Below the pieces are notes generated by a model. It was not told where the DNA came from, did not search any database, and worked only from the letters and a program-made list of their open reading frames with translations. A stretch of 5,624 bases of DNA from Planctomycetota bacterium. GTDB lineage: Bacteria > Planctomycetota > UBA1135 > JALUZX01. Of the stretch, positions 4,797 to 5,624 are shown piece by piece. The translations under genes and the position numbers were made by a program. The DNA is taken from the NCBI GenBank assembly GCA_027011425.1, contig JALUZX010000797.1:1-5624 (forward strand), given 5' to 3'. Every line of letters begins with the position of its first letter. Position 1 is the stretch's first letter.

Positions 4797-5624
4797 ATGG
4801 CGAAATTCTACAGGGACGAGGAGTTCATGGACGGGCCCGACGCCCGGCCTTTGCGGATCCTGGCGGAATACCTGGGCCCGGCGGCCCGGTTCCACGCGGC
4901 CAACATCAAGGACACGATCGTCTTCTTCGGGTCCGCCCGGGCGAAGTCGGTGGAGGAGGCCCGGGAGAACCTGGAGAAGGTCAAGGCGAAGGGAACCGGC
5001 GGCCTGGAGCTGGAGCGTGCCGAGGGAGCGGTGCGGCTGGCGGAATACGCCGAGAAGGCCCGGGAGCTGGCCCGGAGAATCACGGAGTGGTCCAAGGGCC
5101 TTTCCGGCAAGCACAGGCGTTTCGTGGTCTGCTCGGGGGGAGGCCCGGGGATGATGGAGGCGGCCAACCGGGGCGCCTCGGAGGCCAAGGGGGAGACCAT
5201 CGGGCTCAACATCTCCCTTCCCATGGAGCAGTCGGGAAACCCCTACATCACCAGGCGGCTCTCCCTGGAGTTCCACTATTTCTTCATGCGGAAATACTGG
5301 TTTCTCTACCTGGCCAAGGGGCTGGTGATCTTTCCGGGAGGGTTCGGGACCTTCGACGAGCTGATGGAGGTCCTCACCCTGGTCCAGACCAAGAAGGTGA
5401 CCAAGCCCATCCCCATCGTGGTCTTCGGCGCCGACTACTGGGACAAGGTCCTGAACCTGGAGGAGATGGTCCGCTGGGGAACCATCGATCCTCCCGACGT
5501 GGATCTCGTCCACAAGAGCGATTCCGTGGACGAGGCCTTCGATTTCCTCACAAAGAAACTCACCGAGTTCTACCTGGAGGACAAGAACGGCAACCACCTC
5601 CGCCCCCCCCGCCGCCCCCCGGAG
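4797..5624 (+). CDS. LOG-family (TIGR00730-like) Rossmann protein, 3' end beyond window (at least 276 aa)
   Basis: The open frame runs from ATG 4797 to the window edge without a stop, so the C-terminus is missing. It has the LOG / lysine decarboxylase-like nucleotide-binding fold: strand 1 ends in VFFGSAR (42-48), then SGGGPGMMEAANRGA (113-127), GLNISLP (136-142), FMRK (163-166) and the signature PGGFGTFDELME (180-191). In characterised LOG enzymes the Arg of the MxRK region and the Glu of PGGxGTxxE are needed to release ribose 5-phosphate from nucleoside 5'-monophosphates; R165 and E188 are the matching residues. A charged helical insert (about 52-104, rich in Glu, Lys and Arg) separates the first strand from the GGGPG block and makes the protein longer than plant-type LOGs of about 180-220 aa. 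The start has GAAGGA seven bases upstream. It follows the terminator, so it is probably transcribed separately from the acyl-CoA genes. The family is clear; the substrate (cytokinin-type or general nucleotide salvage) is not. The old label 'lysine decarboxylase' should not be used. Confidence 0.88.
   Translation, partial: MAKFYRDEEFMDGPDARPLRILAEYLGPAARFHAANIKDTIVFFGSARAKSVEEARENLEKVKAKGTGGLELERAEGAVRLAEYAEKARELARRITEWSKGLSGKHRRFVVCSGGGPGMMEAANRGASEAKGETIGLNISLPMEQSGNPYITRRLSLEFHYFFMRKYWFLYLAKGLVIFPGGFGTFDELMEVLTLVQTKKVTKPIPIVVFGADYWDKVLNLEEMVRWGTIDPPDVDLVHKSDSVDEAFDFLTKKLTEFYLEDKNGNHLRPPRRPPE

Noticed and set aside
4656..5597. - strand open frame opposite the LOG gene
   Set aside because: It would run through the terminator region and mirror a clear LOG protein; no domain seen.
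1..5624. Mobile element, CRISPR array, tRNA/rRNA, toxin-antitoxin or defence genes
   Set aside because: No direct repeats with spacers, no transposase or integrase motifs and no tRNA cloverleaf sequence were seen. The five genes and short gaps account for the whole window, and no gene-free stretch exceeds 137 bases.

Overview
The window is a compact, GC-rich bacterial segment with strong G/C preference at third codon positions. It carries four complete genes and one gene that runs off the right edge, all on the + strand. No taxonomic marker is present. The codon style and the gene set (an SCP2-type thiolase beside a short-chain acyl-CoA dehydrogenase) would suit an Acidobacteriota or Desulfobacterota-like bacterium, but this is only a guess from composition and gene content.

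Layout: 1-137 is a short leader with a small hairpin and a clear Shine-Dalgarno (SD) sequence. 138-4713 is a tightly packed four-gene unit: an atypical 3-hydroxyacyl-CoA dehydrogenase, an SCP2-type thiolase, a crotonase-type enoyl-CoA hydratase and a short-chain-type acyl-CoA dehydrogenase. The gaps are 19 nt, 37 nt and a 1-nt overlap, so one transcript is likely. A convincing intrinsic terminator follows at 4739-4783. From 4797 to the window end is a LOG-family (lysine decarboxylase-like Rossmann) protein with its own SD sequence, probably a separate transcription unit.

Together the four enzymes cover one full turn of the fatty-acyl-CoA spiral: acyl-CoA to enoyl-CoA (dehydrogenase), to 3-hydroxyacyl-CoA (hydratase), to 3-ketoacyl-CoA (HAD), to acetyl-CoA plus a shortened acyl-CoA (thiolase). 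The same set run in reverse is the acetyl-CoA to butyryl-CoA route. The window does not show the direction. No electron-transfer flavoprotein, acyl-CoA ligase, CoA-transferase or regulator is encoded here, so the partners for the flavoenzyme and for substrate entry or exit lie elsewhere.

The gene content is ordinary metabolism and I see no evidence of a new defence, mobile or RNA system. The points worth a second look are at protein level: an HAD with a modified dinucleotide-binding loop, an insertion and a long C-terminal extension; a thiolase with the HDCF signature but GHF in place of GHP; and a C-homopolymer, proline/arginine-coding tail at the window edge in the LOG gene.
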